DNA of 7,607 nucleotides from Stenotrophomonas maltophilia (GTDB lineage Bacteria > Pseudomonadota > Gammaproteobacteria > Xanthomonadales > Xanthomonadaceae): contig DGIP01000305.1 in NCBI GenBank assembly GCA_002386405.1, positions 1 to 7,607 on the forward strand. Reading direction: 5' to 3'. The translations under genes were made by a program, and so were the position numbers. Below are positions 7,373 through 7,607 of the stretch, one piece after another (positions within the stretch are counted from its first letter, which is position 1; each line of letters opens with the position of its first letter). The notes beneath the pieces were generated by a model. That model did no database searches. It was not told the origin of the DNA and worked only from the letters and a program-made list of their open reading frames with translations.

Positions 7373-7607
7373 CAGCAGTCTCCGCGGCAGCCAGCTTCAG
7401 CGGCAGCCTCACATGGAACTCCGAACCAACGCCCAATTCGCTGGTCACCCCCACCTCGCCGCCCAGCAGTTCGGCAAAGCGCTTGCACAGCGACAAGCCC
7501 AGGCCGGTGCCGCGCAGCCGCTTCTGCAGCGGCGTGTCGACCTGCACGAAATCCTCGAACAGGGTGGGCAGCAGGTCCTGCGGAATGCCGATGCCGGTGT
7601 CGCGCAC
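7359..7607 (-). CDS. Sensor histidine kinase, C-terminal part only (truncated by window edge)
   Basis: Only the last 83 codons of this gene are in the window; the reading frame is open to the right edge, and the GTG at 7605-7607 is an internal Val, not a start. The visible part is the end of a GHKL ATPase domain. DTGIGIP is the G1 box, LFEDFVQVD is the F-box region and RGTGLGLSL is the G2 box, with GSEFHVRLPL as the last strand. A short Ala/Asp-rich tail follows, with no receiver, so this kinase ends at its ATPase domain. The stop overlaps the start of the next gene by 14 bp, suggesting translational coupling and a joint pathway with the hybrid kinase. Sensor domains and identity lie outside the window. 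Confidence 0.9.
   Translation of the reverse strand: MRDTGIGIPQDLLPTLFEDFVQVDTPLQKRLRGTGLGLSLCKRFAELLGGEVGVTSELGVGSEFHVRLPLKLAAAETADADA
7379..7383 (-). promoter_or_regulatory. Ribosome binding site of the hybrid kinase inside the upstream gene
   Basis: On the minus strand this reads GGAGA, 6 nt before the ATG at 7372, within the coding sequence of the upstream kinase. It supports this start and re-initiation by ribosomes finishing the upstream gene. Confidence 0.6.

Overview
The window is a high-GC, densely coded stretch of chromosome from a motile gammaproteobacterium. Codon use (strong CTG/GCC/GTG bias), the gene types and the style of the chemoreceptor fit the Xanthomonadaceae, most likely Stenotrophomonas or a close relative. 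That assignment is inferred from overall character; there is no rRNA or other marker gene here to prove it.

Layout, left to right. (1) A small unrecognised protein is encoded leftward at 35-214. (2) A 195-bp intergenic region carries a perfect 7-bp inverted repeat next to a -10-like hexamer. (3) A rightward gene (410-799) encodes a small DUF2628-type membrane protein. (4) A strong bidirectional hairpin terminator (822-853) sits between that gene and the convergent chemoreceptor. (5) The leftward methyl-accepting chemotaxis protein (856-3453) has a dCache sensor, five HAMP-like units and an E. coli-type signalling hairpin ending in a CheR-binding pentapeptide. (6) A 168-bp gap holds a candidate sigma-28 (FliA) promoter for it. 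(7) A leftward SulP/STAS anion transporter gene (3622-5076) follows. (8) A 68-bp divergent spacer leads to a rightward antibiotic-biosynthesis-monooxygenase (ABM) fold protein gene (5145-5429). (9) That gene overlaps by 7 bp, tail to tail, a leftward hybrid sensor kinase gene (5423-7372) of REC-PAS-HisKA-HATPase-REC architecture. (10) The kinase gene overlaps by 14 bp the 3' end of another histidine kinase gene that runs off the right edge.

Functionally there are two signalling blocks. One is a chemoreceptor probably co-regulated with flagellar genes. The other is a translationally coupled pair of histidine kinases, the second of which has both an input and an output receiver. Between them lie an anion transporter and a small oxygenase-like enzyme with no obvious link to either. 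No mobile element, CRISPR array, tRNA, rRNA or phage gene was seen, and all genes look intact apart from the one cut by the window edge. The most informative details are the 45-residue HAMP periodicity and exact Tsr-like register of the chemoreceptor, its putative FliA promoter, the Lys-to-His change in the first receiver of the hybrid kinase, and the operator-like palindrome upstream of the DUF2628 gene. I did not see a convincing wholly new system.
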